A stretch of DNA of 33,333 nucleotides from Pseudomonas lopnurensis (GCF_015070855.1 NZ_JADDIX010000056.1:1-33333); one strand, 5' to 3'. Shown: positions 1-9,253, counted from the stretch's first letter. Notes: generated by a model not told the origin, from the letters alone. Numbers and translations are program-made.

Positions 1-404
1 TCTTCGTGCCAGGCGCGAGCAGCAACGGGCGCCGGTTGTTGCGGCAGTGCCGGCGCGGCGGGCGCCCGGGCCACGGGCGCGCCGCCGATATTCAGCGGTT
101 CGGGCGGAACGAAGGGTGCCGGGGTGTGCGAGGTGCCGATGATGACGGTGCCCGAGCCGCCGATGACCAGATTGCCGTGGTCGCCGAGGCTGCCCTGGAC
201 GACGGCGGGCCTGCCGTTGATCCGCACGTTGGGAATGAGATTGCCCGTCAGGGTGCTGCCGCATGCGGTGGTATCGCCGGCGCGGGCGGCGGGCAGGCCG
301 TCGAAGAAGACGTCGGGCGAGCCGCTGACGATGGGGTTGTCGCCATGCCCGGTCTTCGGGCAGGCAGTGGAGTCGCCGAGGCGGGCGGCGGGTTTGCCGG
401 ACAT
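1..404 (-). CDS. PAAR-domain protein, type VI secretion spike tip (3' end outside window)
   Basis: The first ~95 of 134 visible residues form a PAAR domain: MSGKPAARLGDSTACPK, then VFFDGLPAARAGD, a central Cys (TTACGS), VRINGRPAVVQGS, and a closing Gly/Ile-rich beta stretch (VIGGSGTVIIG). PAAR proteins cap the VgrG spike of the type VI apparatus and often carry an effector. Here a proline/alanine-rich segment follows the PAAR fold and leaves the window, so a C-terminal effector or linker is likely but unseen. The start is fixed by AAGGAG seven bases before ATG. No vgrG or hcp lies in view. The fold assignment is strong; type VI effector function is inferred. Confidence 0.85.
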   Translation of the reverse strand, partial: MSGKPAARLGDSTACPKTGHGDNPIVSGSPDVFFDGLPAARAGDTTACGSTLTGNLIPNVRINGRPAVVQGSLGDHGNLVIGGSGTVIIGTSHTPAPFVPPEPLNIGGAPVARAPAAPALPQQPAPVAARAWHE

Positions 405-543
405 GACCAATCTCCTTATCGGTATGCGAGCCGGCACCTTGCCGCACGGGCGGCGGCGAGCGCAAACGACGTTCGGTTTTTTATGGACTGGTTCGCGGGT
501 TGCGCGCCGGTTGCGCCAGAACTTGCGCAGTCGCGGAATGCAA

Positions 544-576
544 AAAGCCCCGTACGGTCTTCACCGCCGGGGTTTT
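544..576. terminator. Hairpin terminator, probably bidirectional
   Basis: AAAGCCCCG pairs with CGGGGTTTT, and inside it CGGT pairs with ACCG around a CTTC loop. A-runs on the left and T-runs on the right give a U-tract in either direction. It sits between the efflux operon, whose minus-strand transcripts end near 760, and the PAAR gene, so it most likely ends efflux-operon transcription before PAAR. Confidence 0.6.
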
Positions 577-582
577 ATCTTG

Positions 583-610
583 CCTTTTTCTTGGCCAAGC
601 AAGAAAAAGG
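583..610. repeat. Perfect 11-bp inverted repeat (CCTTTTTCTTG / CAAGAAAAAGG)
   Basis: The two 11-base arms are exact reverse complements around a six-base loop (GCCAAG). It follows the terminator hairpin directly. It could be a second terminator element for minus-strand transcription; function unproven. Confidence 0.5.
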
Positions 611-759
611 GACTCGGCCAGGAAGGCCGAAACCAGAAGTGTCAGCTCACTCGGTAGTCGTCTTGATCTTCAAGGCTCAAGCCCAAATCAAACGGCGGCA
701 ACACCCAAACTTGCCAGCCCGGTGTCCAGCCAATAACTGCTCTTCTCATTGCGGCACGT

Positions 760-2214
760 TCACTCCACCGCCCCAACCTGCCCAGGCTGCGCCTGCCAGC
801 CCCCTCCCAACGCCACGAACAGCGCGACCTGCGCCGTGGCCAGTTCGGCGCGTCCCTGTAGCGCCCGTTGCCGCGCCTCGAGGGCGCCGCGCTGGGCGTC
901 CAGTACCTCGCTCAGGTTCGCCTCGCCCAGTTCATAACTGCGCTTCGCCAGCCGGTACGCGCGTTCACGGTGCGCGCGGGTGCGTTCGAGCGAGGCGTGC
1001 CGGCGCTGCTGGCCGTCGATGCGGGCCAGGCTTCGCTCGACTTCTTCCAGCGCCTGGGCCAGCGCCTGTTCGAAGGCGACGTAGGCGCCCTCGCCTTCGG
1101 CATCGGCCAGTTCGATGGCGGCGAAGCGGCGTGGATAGTCCAGCAGCGGCAGGCCGAAGGTCGCGCCGACCCGGGCAAAGTTCGAGGCGCTGGAGATGGC
1201 GTCGCCCAGCGCCAGCCCCGAGCGCCCGACCGCGGCCTGCACCGCCAGGGTCGGAAACAGGTCGCGGCGGGCGGCCAGCGCTTGCAGTTCGGTGGCGTCC
1301 AACCGCGCGGCTTCGGCGATCAGGTCCGGGCGGCGCCGCAACAGGTCGATGGGCTGGCCGGGCGGGACCGGCCGCTGCGCCAACGGCACGGGAGCCGCCG
1401 CCGCGAGTCGACCAGCGGTGCTGCCCGGTGGCTCGGCGAGCAGGGTGTCCAGGGCCAGCTGCGCCTCGGCCAGGTGAATCTCCAGTTCGTCGAGATCGGC
1501 TTGCAGCGCCGCGCGCTCGGCGGACGTCGCCTCGACATCCAGCCGGGTCACCTCACCGGCATGAAAGAGCAGCCCGGCGATGCGCTCCAGCTCGCGCGCC
1601 ACCTCGATGCCCTCGGCCAGCAAGGCGCGTTGGCCCTGCAGCGCCCGCAGCTGCACATAGCCTTGTGCGGTATTCGACGCTACCGCGAGGCGCGCCGCGA
1701 CCGCCTGGGCCTGCGCCGAGCGCACCTGCCGGGCAGCGCTGTCGCGGCGTGCGCGGGTGGCGCCGAACAGGTCCAGCTCCCAGGTGGCCTGCAGCGCCAG
1801 CTCCCAGCTATCGAAGCTGATCACGTCGTCGTCCGGGATAAAGTCGGCCAACGGACTACCAGATTCGGCCTCCTGGTCGTTCTCGATCCACTGGCGGCTG
1901 GCCGAGCCGGGCAGGTCGAAGCTTGGCAGCAGGCCGGCACGTGACTGGCGCAGTTGCGCACGCGCCGTGTCGACCCGCGCCATGGCCAGGCGCACGTCGT
2001 GGTTCTGCTGCATGGCGCGGGTGACCAGGGCGCTCAACTGCGGGTCGTCGAACTGGCGCCACCAGTCGGCCAGCGCCGCGGCATCCGCCGCTCGCGTGCC
2101 GCTGGCGCCGAACCAGCTGTCCGGCAGCGGCGGCGCGGGGTGTTGCGGCACGCTGGAGCAGCCGGCCAGCGCCAGGGCGAACAGCAGCGGGATGGCCCGC
2201 GGCTTGGCGTTCAT
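760..2214 (-). CDS. RND efflux outer-membrane channel lipoprotein (OprM/NodT family)
   Basis: 484 residues, normal length for OprM/TolC-type outer-membrane factors. The signal peptide has a lipobox (LALAGC, lipidated Cys19). The mature start (PPLPDSWFG...ADWWRQFDDPQLSALV) and the two helical repeats (LPSFDL in the first; LRRRPDLIAEAARL and LFPTLAVQAAVG in the second) are family hallmarks. It forms the trimeric exit duct for the pump encoded just upstream. The start is ATG 2214, which overlaps the pump's stop codon as ATGA; longer in-frame extensions run antisense through the pump gene and are not real. Third and last gene of the adaptor-pump-channel operon. Substrate cannot be read from sequence. 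Confidence 0.92.
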   Translation of the reverse strand: MNAKPRAIPLLFALALAGCSSVPQHPAPPLPDSWFGASGTRAADAAALADWWRQFDDPQLSALVTRAMQQNHDVRLAMARVDTARAQLRQSRAGLLPSFDLPGSASRQWIENDQEAESGSPLADFIPDDDVISFDSWELALQATWELDLFGATRARRDSAARQVRSAQAQAVAARLAVASNTAQGYVQLRALQGQRALLAEGIEVARELERIAGLLFHAGEVTRLDVEATSAERAALQADLDELEIHLAEAQLALDTLLAEPPGSTAGRLAAAAPVPLAQRPVPPGQPIDLLRRRPDLIAEAARLDATELQALAARRDLFPTLAVQAAVGRSGLALGDAISSASNFARVGATFGLPLLDYPRRFAAIELADAEGEGAYVAFEQALAQALEEVERSLARIDGQQRRHASLERTRAHRERAYRLAKRSYELGEANLSEVLDAQRGALEARQRALQGRAELATAQVALFVALGGGWQAQPGQVGAVE

Positions 2215-5200
2215 GCGGTTTCCTCCGGGCGCACCTTCATGAACAGCAGGTACAGACAGGGTACGGCGAGCAGGGTAAGCAGGGTGGCGAAGCCCAGACC
2301 GCCCATGATGGTGACCGCCATGTTGGCGAAGAAGGGGTCGACCAGCAGCGGCACCATGCCCAGCACCGTAGTGCCGGCGGCCATCGTCACCGGCCGCAGG
2401 CGCGACGCGGACGCTTCGATGATGGCGGTCAGGCGCGGGACCTCGGCATCGATCTGGCGGTCGATCTCGTCCACCAGCACCACGGCGTTCTTGATCAGCA
2501 TGCCGGTGAGGCTGAGCAGGCCGAGCAGCGCCATGAAGCCGAACGCCTGCCCGGTCAGCAGCAGGCCGAAGCTGACACCGCAGATCGCCATGGGCACCAC
2601 CGCCCAGATCATCAGCGGCTGGCGCACCCTGGCGAACAGCAGCACGGTGACCAGCACCATCGCCAGATAGGGCACGGCGAGCGTGCTGGCCAGCGCCTGC
2701 TGGGCGTCGGACGACTGCTCGTAGTCGCCGCCCCACTTGAGGCTGTAGTCGAGCGGCAGTTCGATGCCTTCGATCAGCGGCCGGATGCGCTGGTGGGCCT
2801 GGTCGGTGTTCTCGCCGTCGCGCGGTTCGGCGCGGATGGAAATGGTGCGCGCGCGGTCGTAGCGCACGATGATGCTGTCTTCGCTGGCCGGCTCGATGCC
2901 GTCGGCGACCTGCGCCAGGGGCACGTAGCCGCCGTCGGCCGGGCTCCAGATCAGCCGTTGCAGCAGGTCGTCGCTGCCGATGCGGTCTTCGGGGCGGGCG
3001 CGCAGCAACACCGGGATCAGTTCGTCGCGTTCGCGCAACAGGCTGACCTGCTGGCCTTCGCTGCCGGCGGCCAGTGCCCGCGCCACCGCCTGGCGGGTCA
3101 GCCCGGCATCGGCCAGGCGCTCCAGCGCCAGCTGCGGGCGCAACACCAGCACCGGCTGGCGCCAGTCGTCACGAACGTTGAGCACCTCGCCGCGCTCCTG
3201 CAGCCGCTGGCGGCCCTCGGCGGACAGCTGGCGCAGCACGCCGATGTCCGGGCCGCTGATGCGCGCCTCCAGCTTGGCCTCGGCGTTGGGGCCGAACATG
3301 AAGCGCGCGGCGGAGACATCGGCCGACGGATAGCGTGGCGGCAGTTCCTGGTTGATCTGGCGGACCAGGCCGTCGATGACGCCGGCATCCTCGCTGCGCA
3401 CCAGAAAGTGCATCAGCGAGGCGTTCGGCTGCTCGGGCATGTAGGTGAGCATGAAGCGCGAGGCACCGGCGCCGATGAAGCGGGTCACTTCGCTAACCCC
3501 GTCCAGCTCGGCCAGATACGCCCCGACATCGGCGGCGGCGCGCTCGGTGTCGCGAATGTGCGTGCCCTGCGGCAGGAACAGGTTGACGTAGAACAGCGGC
3601 GTGCTCGACGGCGGAAAGAAGCTCTGCGGCAGGCGGGTGAAGACCACCGCGCTGATCACCGTCAGCACCAGCAGCGCGCCGATGGTCAGCCAGGGCCGGC
3701 GCAGCACGCCTCCGGCCAGCCGGCGATAGCGCGCGTACCAGCGGCCGCTGTAGGCCGCGTCGGCGTCCTCGTCGGCGCCGGCCTTGCGCAGCAGGTAGTG
3801 GCCGAACAGCGGCACCAGCAGCAGCGCCAGCAGCCAGCTGAGCAGCAGGGATACGGCGATGACGAAGAACAGCGAGAAGAGGAATTCCCCGGTGGTGTCC
3901 TGCGACAGGCCGATCCCGGCGAAGGCGAGGATGCCGATGATGGTCGCGCCCAGCAGCGGCCATTGCGTCTGCTGCAGGGTCTGCTGCGATGCTTCGAGAA
4001 TGCTCTTGCCTTGGCGCTGGCGCACCAGCATGCCGTCGCAGACCACCACCGCGTTGTCCACCAGCATGCCCATGGCGATGATCAGCGCGCCGAGGGATAT
4101 CCGCTCCAGTTCGATGCCGGCCAGCCACATCACCAGCAGCGTGCCGAGCACGGTGAGAAACAGCACCGCGCCGATGATGATCCCGGCGCGCAGGCCCATG
4201 GCGAGGCACAGCACGCCGACGACGATGGCCACCGAGAGGAACACGTTGAGCGCGAAGCTGTTCACCGATTCGTCGACGATGCGGTGCTGCTCGTACAGCG
4301 GATGCAGCTCGGCGCCCAGCGGCATGCGCTGCTGCATGGCCTGCAGCGCGGCTTCGACGCTGTGCCCGACCTCGACGATATTCGCCCCCGATATGCCGCT
4401 GATGCCCAGCGTCAGGGCCGGCTGGCCGTTGTGGCGGATGATCTGCGGCGGCCGCTCGGCGTAATCGCGCGAGAGCCTGGCGATGGCGCCCAGTTCCACG
4501 CGCCGTGGCCCCTGGCCGACCGGCAGCGCACGCAACTGGTCCAGCGAGTCGAAGGCGCCACTGGGGCGCAGGCGCACGAAGAAGTCGCCGGCATTCACCC
4601 CGCCAGCGTCGACGGCTGCATCGGTGTCGGCCAGCGCCGCGGCGATCTCGTCCGGTGCCACGCCGAGCGCCGCCAGCTGCGCCTGGTCCACCTCCACCAG
4701 GATGCGCTCCTCCTGTACGCCGGCGATTTCCACCTTGCCGACGCCTTCGGTGGTTACCAGCCCGCGGCGCAGGTCCTTGGCCGTTTCATGCAGCTCCTTG
4801 AGCGTCAGGCCTTCGCCGGTCAGCGCGTAGAAGATGCCGTAGACGTCGCCGAAATCGTCGTTCACCTGCGGCGGCTCGATGTCGGGCGGCAGGTCGCCCT
4901 GGGCATCGTCGATCTTGTTGCGCAGCTCGTCCCAGATCTGTGGCAGCGCATCGCCGGAATAGCGATCCTGCATTTCCACGCGGATCTCGGCGACGCCCGG
5001 CATCGAGCGCGAACGGATTTCCTTGACCTGCGCCATCTGCTGGATGGCGCTTTCCAACGGCTCGGTCACTTGCTGCTCGACCTCCAGCGCGGTGGCGCCG
5101 GGGTATTGGACGTTGACGATGGCCTGCTTGATGGTGAATTCGGGATCTTCCAGGCGGCCGATCTCGAAGAAGGCGAGCGTGCCGCCGAACAGGCAGGCCA

Positions 5201-5255
5201 GCACCAGAATCCAGATGTTGACCGGCCGGGTGATGGCGTAACGGGCGAAATCCAT
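2211..5255 (-). CDS. RND efflux pump, inner-membrane permease (AcrB/HAE1-like)
   Basis: 1014 residues, full length for a proton-driven RND antiporter. It starts with the typical first membrane helix (ARYAITRPVNIWILVLAC) and has two large periplasmic loops and two six-helix membrane halves. The TM4 motif reads GMLVDNAVVV (Asp400-Asn401) where AcrB has two aspartates, so this is not the canonical AcrB/MexB type but one of the VDN-type subfamilies. The second half carries GMLIKNAVVLVDEID. It pumps substrates from the periplasm or membrane out through the channel encoded downstream. Its start lies 4 bases after the adaptor stop, so translation is coupled. No regulator gene adjoins the operon. Substrate unknown. 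Confidence 0.93.
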   Translation of the reverse strand: MDFARYAITRPVNIWILVLACLFGGTLAFFEIGRLEDPEFTIKQAIVNVQYPGATALEVEQQVTEPLESAIQQMAQVKEIRSRSMPGVAEIRVEMQDRYSGDALPQIWDELRNKIDDAQGDLPPDIEPPQVNDDFGDVYGIFYALTGEGLTLKELHETAKDLRRGLVTTEGVGKVEIAGVQEERILVEVDQAQLAALGVAPDEIAAALADTDAAVDAGGVNAGDFFVRLRPSGAFDSLDQLRALPVGQGPRRVELGAIARLSRDYAERPPQIIRHNGQPALTLGISGISGANIVEVGHSVEAALQAMQQRMPLGAELHPLYEQHRIVDESVNSFALNVFLSVAIVVGVLCLAMGLRAGIIIGAVLFLTVLGTLLVMWLAGIELERISLGALIIAMGMLVDNAVVVCDGMLVRQRQGKSILEASQQTLQQTQWPLLGATIIGILAFAGIGLSQDTTGEFLFSLFFVIAVSLLLSWLLALLLVPLFGHYLLRKAGADEDADAAYSGRWYARYRRLAGGVLRRPWLTIGALLVLTVISAVVFTRLPQSFFPPSSTPLFYVNLFLPQGTHIRDTERAAADVGAYLAELDGVSEVTRFIGAGASRFMLTYMPEQPNASLMHFLVRSEDAGVIDGLVRQINQELPPRYPSADVSAARFMFGPNAEAKLEARISGPDIGVLRQLSAEGRQRLQERGEVLNVRDDWRQPVLVLRPQLALERLADAGLTRQAVARALAAGSEGQQVSLLRERDELIPVLLRARPEDRIGSDDLLQRLIWSPADGGYVPLAQVADGIEPASEDSIIVRYDRARTISIRAEPRDGENTDQAHQRIRPLIEGIELPLDYSLKWGGDYEQSSDAQQALASTLAVPYLAMVLVTVLLFARVRQPLMIWAVVPMAICGVSFGLLLTGQAFGFMALLGLLSLTGMLIKNAVVLVDEIDRQIDAEVPRLTAIIEASASRLRPVTMAAGTTVLGMVPLLVDPFFANMAVTIMGGLGFATLLTLLAVPCLYLLFMKVRPEETA

Positions 5256-5259
5256 CGGC

Positions 5260-6339
5260 TCAGTTCCGCGTGGTCGGTTCGATCGGCTGGTCCTCGTGGA
5301 GCTTGCTGCCGCCGGCGACGATCACCGGCATCCGCGCCCGCAGGGCATCGCCGCGGATCAGCGCCTGGTCGCCGTCGATGCGTTGCAGGCGCACCGGCTG
5401 GCGGCGCGCGTGGCCGTTTTCGGCATGCCAGATGAAGTGCGTGCCGTCGCTGTCGGTCTGCACGGCCGCGAGCGGCAGGCGGAACGCGCCGCTGGCCGTC
5501 CGCGTGGGCGACGGCCGCTGCAGGCGGATGCGCATGGCCATGCCGGGCAGCAGGTTGTAGCCTTCCGGCGGTTCGCCCTGCAGCACCAGGCGATAGGTGC
5601 GGGCGCCCTCGCGGGGCTGGGTGCTGTGCTCCTTGTAGCGCAGCGGCAGGCGCAGCTCGGCGATGACCAGTTCGCCCTCGGCCTCGAGCTCAGGGCCGAG
5701 CGGAATGTCCAGCGCAGCGGTTTCCGGCAGGTCGATAGCGACTTCGATGTGGCGGTTGTCCTGCATCTCCAGTACCGGGGTACCAGTTGACACCACCATG
5801 TCGGGCTCGACGAGGCGCCGTGCGACCACCCCGTCGAAGGGGGCGTTCAGCGTGCCGTGGTCGAGGTTGCGCCGGGCACTGTCGCGCGCGACGCGGGCGA
5901 CGACGGTATTGGCCTCCAGCGGCTCGATCGCGGCCGGAGCGAGAATGCCTTCGGCGAGCAGGGTGCGTTTGCGCGCCAGGTCCGCTTCCAGCTGGCGCAA
6001 GCGGGCTTCGGTTTCGCGCAGTTGCAACTGGTAGTCGGTGCGGTCGAGTTCGGCCAACGGCTGGCCACGGCGTACATGGCGGCCTTCGTCGACCAGAATG
6101 CGTTCGATGCGCCCGGAGACCTCGAAGGACAGCTGCGTGTGGGTGACGCTCTGCACCACGCCGGAGAAGCGCAGCGCCCGGGGCTTCGGCTCGGCCGGCT
6201 GCAACGGCGCCACCAGTGCCACACGTGGTGGCGGCGGCGCAGGCTCGGTTTCCGACGAGCAGCCATGCAACAGCGGCAGGATGCAGGCGAGCATCATCAA
6301 CCAGGATTTGGGCAGCGAGCATGCGGGCGTTGGCGCCAT
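5260..6339 (-). CDS. RND efflux periplasmic adaptor lipoprotein (membrane-fusion protein)
   Basis: 359 residues from ATG 6339, chosen because AGGAA precedes it and it gives a clean lipoprotein signal (LLHGC, lipidated Cys27). An in-frame start 75 bases upstream would spoil the signal. The mature part has the adaptor order: beta-barrel strand (LRFSGVVQSVTHTQLSF), split lipoyl domain (VSGRIERILVDEGRHVRRGQ ... GTLNAPFDGVVARRLVEPD), coiled-coil hairpin (YQLQLRETEARLRQLEADLA), then membrane-proximal domain. It bridges the pump and the outer-membrane channel. First gene of the operon. Confidence 0.92.
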   Translation of the reverse strand: MAPTPACSLPKSWLMMLACILPLLHGCSSETEPAPPPPRVALVAPLQPAEPKPRALRFSGVVQSVTHTQLSFEVSGRIERILVDEGRHVRRGQPLAELDRTDYQLQLRETEARLRQLEADLARKRTLLAEGILAPAAIEPLEANTVVARVARDSARRNLDHGTLNAPFDGVVARRLVEPDMVVSTGTPVLEMQDNRHIEVAIDLPETAALDIPLGPELEAEGELVIAELRLPLRYKEHSTQPREGARTYRLVLQGEPPEGYNLLPGMAMRIRLQRPSPTRTASGAFRLPLAAVQTDSDGTHFIWHAENGHARRQPVRLQRIDGDQALIRGDALRARMPVIVAGGSKLHEDQPIEPTTRN

Positions 6340-6516
6340 CGGAATTCCTGTCTGGGCTGATGACGACCACGCGGCCGGTCGTCGGGCTTTCAGTAGAGCC
6401 CCGGCGCGATCCATGAGTTCGCCACGATGGCGTTGCGAGAATTGTGACTGGCGGTCGACTTTCGTCCGGTCTCTGCCACACTTGAGGGCAGCATCGCTGC
6501 GGCTTTTGCGCGCTTG

Positions 6517-6528
6517 ACCGGCGCCGGT
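6517..6528. promoter_or_regulatory. 12-bp perfect palindrome upstream of ftnA
   Basis: ACCGGCGCCGGT is its own reverse complement and lies 56 bases before the ftnA start, in the 245-base gap to the divergent efflux operon. It could be an operator for either direction or chance in GC-rich DNA. No clear Fur box was found. Confidence 0.25.
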
Positions 6529-6584
6529 TCAGCGGGGATGCTTGCCCGCTTGAACAGGCGGCATCGACACGGGGGAGCACGCAA

Positions 6585-7052
6585 ATGCAAGGCCAGGCAC
6601 CGGTAATCGACTATCTGAAGGAGCTGCTGCGCGGCGAGCTGGCGGCTCGCGACCAGTATTTCCTGCACTCGCGCATGTACGCCGACTGGGGCTTCACCCA
6701 GCTCTACGAGCGCATCAATCACGAGATGGAGGAAGAGACCCAGCACGCCGATGTCCTGCTGACCCGCATTCTCTTCCTCGAAGGCACGCCGGACATGACG
6801 CCGGAGCCGATCAACCCGGGCCATACCGTGCCGGAGATGCTGCGCAACGACCTGGCACTGGAATACAAGGTGCGCGCGGCGCTGGCCAAGGGCATCGCCC
6901 TGGCCGAACAGCACGGCGACTACGCCACCCGCGACCTGCTGGCCGCCCAGCTCCAGGACACCGAGGAAGACCATGCCTACTGGCTGGAGCAGCAGCTCGG
7001 CCTGATCGACCGCATCGGCCTGCAGAACTACCTGCAATCCCAGGCGAGCTGA
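6585..7052 (+). CDS. ftnA: Non-heme bacterial ferritin FtnA (formerly bacterioferritin A)
   Basis: 155 residues forming the four-helix ferritin fold; closely resembles P. aeruginosa PA4235 over its length. Ferroxidase residues are visible: Glu18 ([13 protein letters not shown]), Glu51 and His54 (EEETQHAD), Glu93 (LALEYK), Glu127 and His130 (TEEDHAYW). The bacterioferritin heme ligand Met52 is replaced by Thr52, so this subunit should not bind heme by itself; the P. aeruginosa protein was reassigned as a ferritin for that reason. Stores iron as a ferric mineral in a 24-mer in the cytoplasm. GGGGGAG precedes the ATG. Divergent from the efflux operon; appears monocistronic. Confidence 0.93.
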   Translation: MQGQAPVIDYLKELLRGELAARDQYFLHSRMYADWGFTQLYERINHEMEEETQHADVLLTRILFLEGTPDMTPEPINPGHTVPEMLRNDLALEYKVRAALAKGIALAEQHGDYATRDLLAAQLQDTEEDHAYWLEQQLGLIDRIGLQNYLQSQAS

Positions 7053-7074
7053 TCCGGGAAGCCGCGTAGCTTGG

Positions 7075-7122
7075 GTGGGGCCGCCGAGGTGGGGCCGCCG
7101 AGGTGGGGCCGCCGAGGTGGGG
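7075..7122. repeat. 14-bp tandem repeat, about 3.4 copies (unit GTGGGGCCGCCGAG)
   Basis: Three identical 14-base units (7075-7088, 7089-7102, 7103-7116) and a partial fourth, immediately downstream of ftnA. Copy number probably varies between strains by slippage. No coding role; the repeat is G-rich on the plus strand. Confidence 0.85.
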
Positions 7123-7226
7123 CGCGGCGAAGCCCAGCGAGCGGGGTGCCGGGGCCGCACATTCGTCACGTCATTGGTCTCTGGACGTGCCGAAGATCAT
7201 CCTGGCCTCGGCATGAGTTGGGCTTC

Positions 7227-7254
7227 GTCGCTGCGCTCCTCAGGCTACGCGCCC
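7227..7254 (-). repeat. Dispersed 28-bp intergenic repeat, copy 1
   Basis: The reverse complement of these 28 bases matches 18458-18485 at 27 of 28 positions. Directly before it is GTTGGGCTTCG, a motif also found next to copy 2 and at 9518. Typical of intergenic repeat families in Stutzerimonas/Pseudomonas. Confidence 0.7.
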
Positions 7255-7330
7255 CGGCCCAACGCGCTGATCCGTTTCGCCCATCGAGAAGGGAAAGCAT
7301 CGTCCCGGGCTGGCCTTCCCTCTGAAGCGG

Positions 7331-9253
7331 CTAGACCCGGAAACGGCTCACCAATGTCTGCAGCTGGCTGCCCAGGCGCGCCAGCTCGACGCTGGACGCG
7401 GCGGTTTCCTCGCTGGCAGCAGCGGTCTGTTCCGCAACGTCGCGCACGTTCACCACGCTGCGGCTGATCTCCTCGGCGACTGCGCTCTGCTCTTCGGCGG
7501 CGGTGGCGATCTGCTGGTTCATCGCCTGGATGTTGGACACGGTGCGGGTGATGCTGGCCAGTGATGTGCCCGCGCGACGCGCCAGCTCGACACTGCTGTC
7601 GGTGAGGCTGCGGCTGCTTTGCATGATGGCCGCTACCTGCTGTGTGCCGCCGTGCAGGGCGCTTACCAGTTGTTCGATTTCCTCGGTGGATTTCTGCGTG
7701 CGCTGCGCCAGGCCGCGCACTTCATCGGCCACCACGGCGAAACCACGACCGGCCTCACCGGCACGCGCTGCCTCGATTGCGGCATTCAGCGCCAGCAGGT
7801 TGGTCTGTTCAGCCACGGCACGAATGACGTTCATCACGCTGCCGATCTTGTCGCTGTCGCTTTGCAGCTCCGTCATCGCTTCCGAGGAGCGGATGACTTC
7901 ATTGGCCATGCGCTCGATTTGCGTGACCACTTCAGCGACGACGCGGTCGCCGTCGCGGGCTTCGATATCCGCTTCTGTGGCGGCCTGCGCCGCCTGTTCA
8001 GCATTTCGCGCGACCTCGTGGACTGTCGCCGACATCTCATGCATGGCGGTGGCGACCTGATCGGTTTCCTCTTTCTGGCTATTGACGCCGGAGCTGGTCT
8101 GCATCGTGACCGCAGACAGCTCCTCGGCGGCGCTGCTGATCTGGCTCACTCCGTCGCGAATACCGCCGATCAGCTCGCGCAGGGTCGCGCCCATCTGTTG
8201 AATGCCCTGCTGCAGAATGCCTAGCTCATCGCGACGGGTGATTTGCGCGGTGGCGGTCAGATCGCCGGAGGCAATGCGTTCGACGTCCGCCAGGGTCGCC
8301 TTTAGCGGCAGGGTGATCTGACGGGTGATCAGCCATGCGGCCAGCACGCCGAGCAGCAGAGCCAGTATGGCGCTGAGCATCAGGCGATTGCCTGCTTCGT
8401 TGCTCTCGATATCCAGCCGTTCCAGTTGATACGCATACAGGGCGTTGCCCACGCGCAGGATCTCGGTCTGATGGTCGATCATTCCCTGACGCGCCTCGGC
8501 AATCGCCAGGGTCGCTGCTTCGAGCGATTCGATCGCCGTACGGTATTGACCGAGGATCGAACGGATCTGTTGGGCGGCGTCCCGGTTGGCGAAGTCGAGA
8601 ACGCTGTTATGCCTGTTCAGCGTGGCCAGGGCCACATCGAGCTGCGCATACACGGACTGGGCGTTCTGCGGAGTCGATGTGGCCATGTAGATACGCAGCA
8701 AATACTGCGCCTGCTTGAGCGCTTCTTTGATTTCGGTGATGGCGCGGTACTGCGCGAAGCGCTGGTCATTGTCCTCGGCCAACTGCAGGACCCGTGCGCT
8801 AACGTCAACGGCGAGTTCACCGAGCCGGGCGGCATTGTCTTCGATGGTCGTGGTGGCCCCACTGGCTAGGGCATAACCCTGGCGCATGTCCTCCAGCGAG
8901 CGACGGAACAACTCATTGTAGCCAGCCTGCTCCTTGAGCATGGCGACGTTTACCGGGTTCTTGAAGGTGTTGAGCAGCTTGGTCTGTTCCGACAGGTAGG
9001 TAGCTAGCGTGTCATCCAGACGCTCGGTGGTTTTCGCGTCACCTTTGGCCAGCATGAATTGCAGGCGTGCGATACGCAGATCCGTCAGCTTGTTGTTGAG
9101 CTGTGTTATTTGAGTCATCCAGCCGCTGCGCTGGATCACGCTGCCGAGGCTGACCCAGCCATTCCAGGCGAGGACGAGGGTCAGGACCAGGACGGCGCCG
9201 AAACCCAGCGCGAGCTTGCTGCTGACGCCAATGCTTGCAAACCATCTGTTCAT
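7331..9253 (-). CDS. Methyl-accepting chemotaxis protein, large periplasmic helical sensor
   Basis: 640 residues. Order: membrane helix 1 (~10-32), an all-alpha periplasmic region of ~250 residues (size and helicity suggest an HBM-type bimodular sensor), membrane helix 2 (~290-312, [19 protein letters not shown]), HAMP linker ([18 protein letters not shown]), then the signalling coiled coil. The hairpin tip [19 protein letters not shown] with [17 protein letters not shown] is the signature contacting CheA/CheW. It ends [10 protein letters not shown], with no CheR/CheB pentapeptide tail. The start at 9253 (MNRWFASIG) puts helix 1 at the N terminus; a longer in-frame TTG start would add 19 residues without a ribosome site. 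Ligand unknown; HBM receptors usually sense organic acids. Confidence 0.93.
   Translation of the reverse strand: MNRWFASIGVSSKLALGFGAVLVLTLVLAWNGWVSLGSVIQRSGWMTQITQLNNKLTDLRIARLQFMLAKGDAKTTERLDDTLATYLSEQTKLLNTFKNPVNVAMLKEQAGYNELFRRSLEDMRQGYALASGATTTIEDNAARLGELAVDVSARVLQLAEDNDQRFAQYRAITEIKEALKQAQYLLRIYMATSTPQNAQSVYAQLDVALATLNRHNSVLDFANRDAAQQIRSILGQYRTAIESLEAATLAIAEARQGMIDHQTEILRVGNALYAYQLERLDIESNEAGNRLMLSAILALLLGVLAAWLITRQITLPLKATLADVERIASGDLTATAQITRRDELGILQQGIQQMGATLRELIGGIRDGVSQISSAAEELSAVTMQTSSGVNSQKEETDQVATAMHEMSATVHEVARNAEQAAQAATEADIEARDGDRVVAEVVTQIERMANEVIRSSEAMTELQSDSDKIGSVMNVIRAVAEQTNLLALNAAIEAARAGEAGRGFAVVADEVRGLAQRTQKSTEEIEQLVSALHGGTQQVAAIMQSSRSLTDSSVELARRAGTSLASITRTVSNIQAMNQQIATAAEEQSAVAEEISRSVVNVRDVAEQTAAASEETAASSVELARLGSQLQTLVSRFRV

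Larger units (their letters stand above)
405..759. other. Intergenic region between PAAR gene and efflux operon
   Basis: No convincing gene. The stretch holds the PAAR ribosome-binding site, a terminator-like hairpin (544-576), an 11-bp perfect hairpin (583-610) and a small hairpin TCGGCC/GGCCGA (614-630). The short plus-strand open frames here have no ribosome-binding site and no recognisable domain. Confidence 0.6.

Noticed and set aside
2793..5435. Long plus-strand open frame (880 codons) opposite the RND pump
   Set aside because: It mirrors the GC-rich pump gene in antisense, is dominated by Gln, Ala, His and Arg, and has no domain or ribosome site. The other long plus-strand frames in the first 2 kb and opposite copA (11899-13551) are the same artefact.
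7291..7320. Terminator for the chemoreceptor gene (GGGAA / TTCCC arms)
   Set aside because: Only five paired bases with a 20-base loop and no U-tract on the minus strand; too weak to list.
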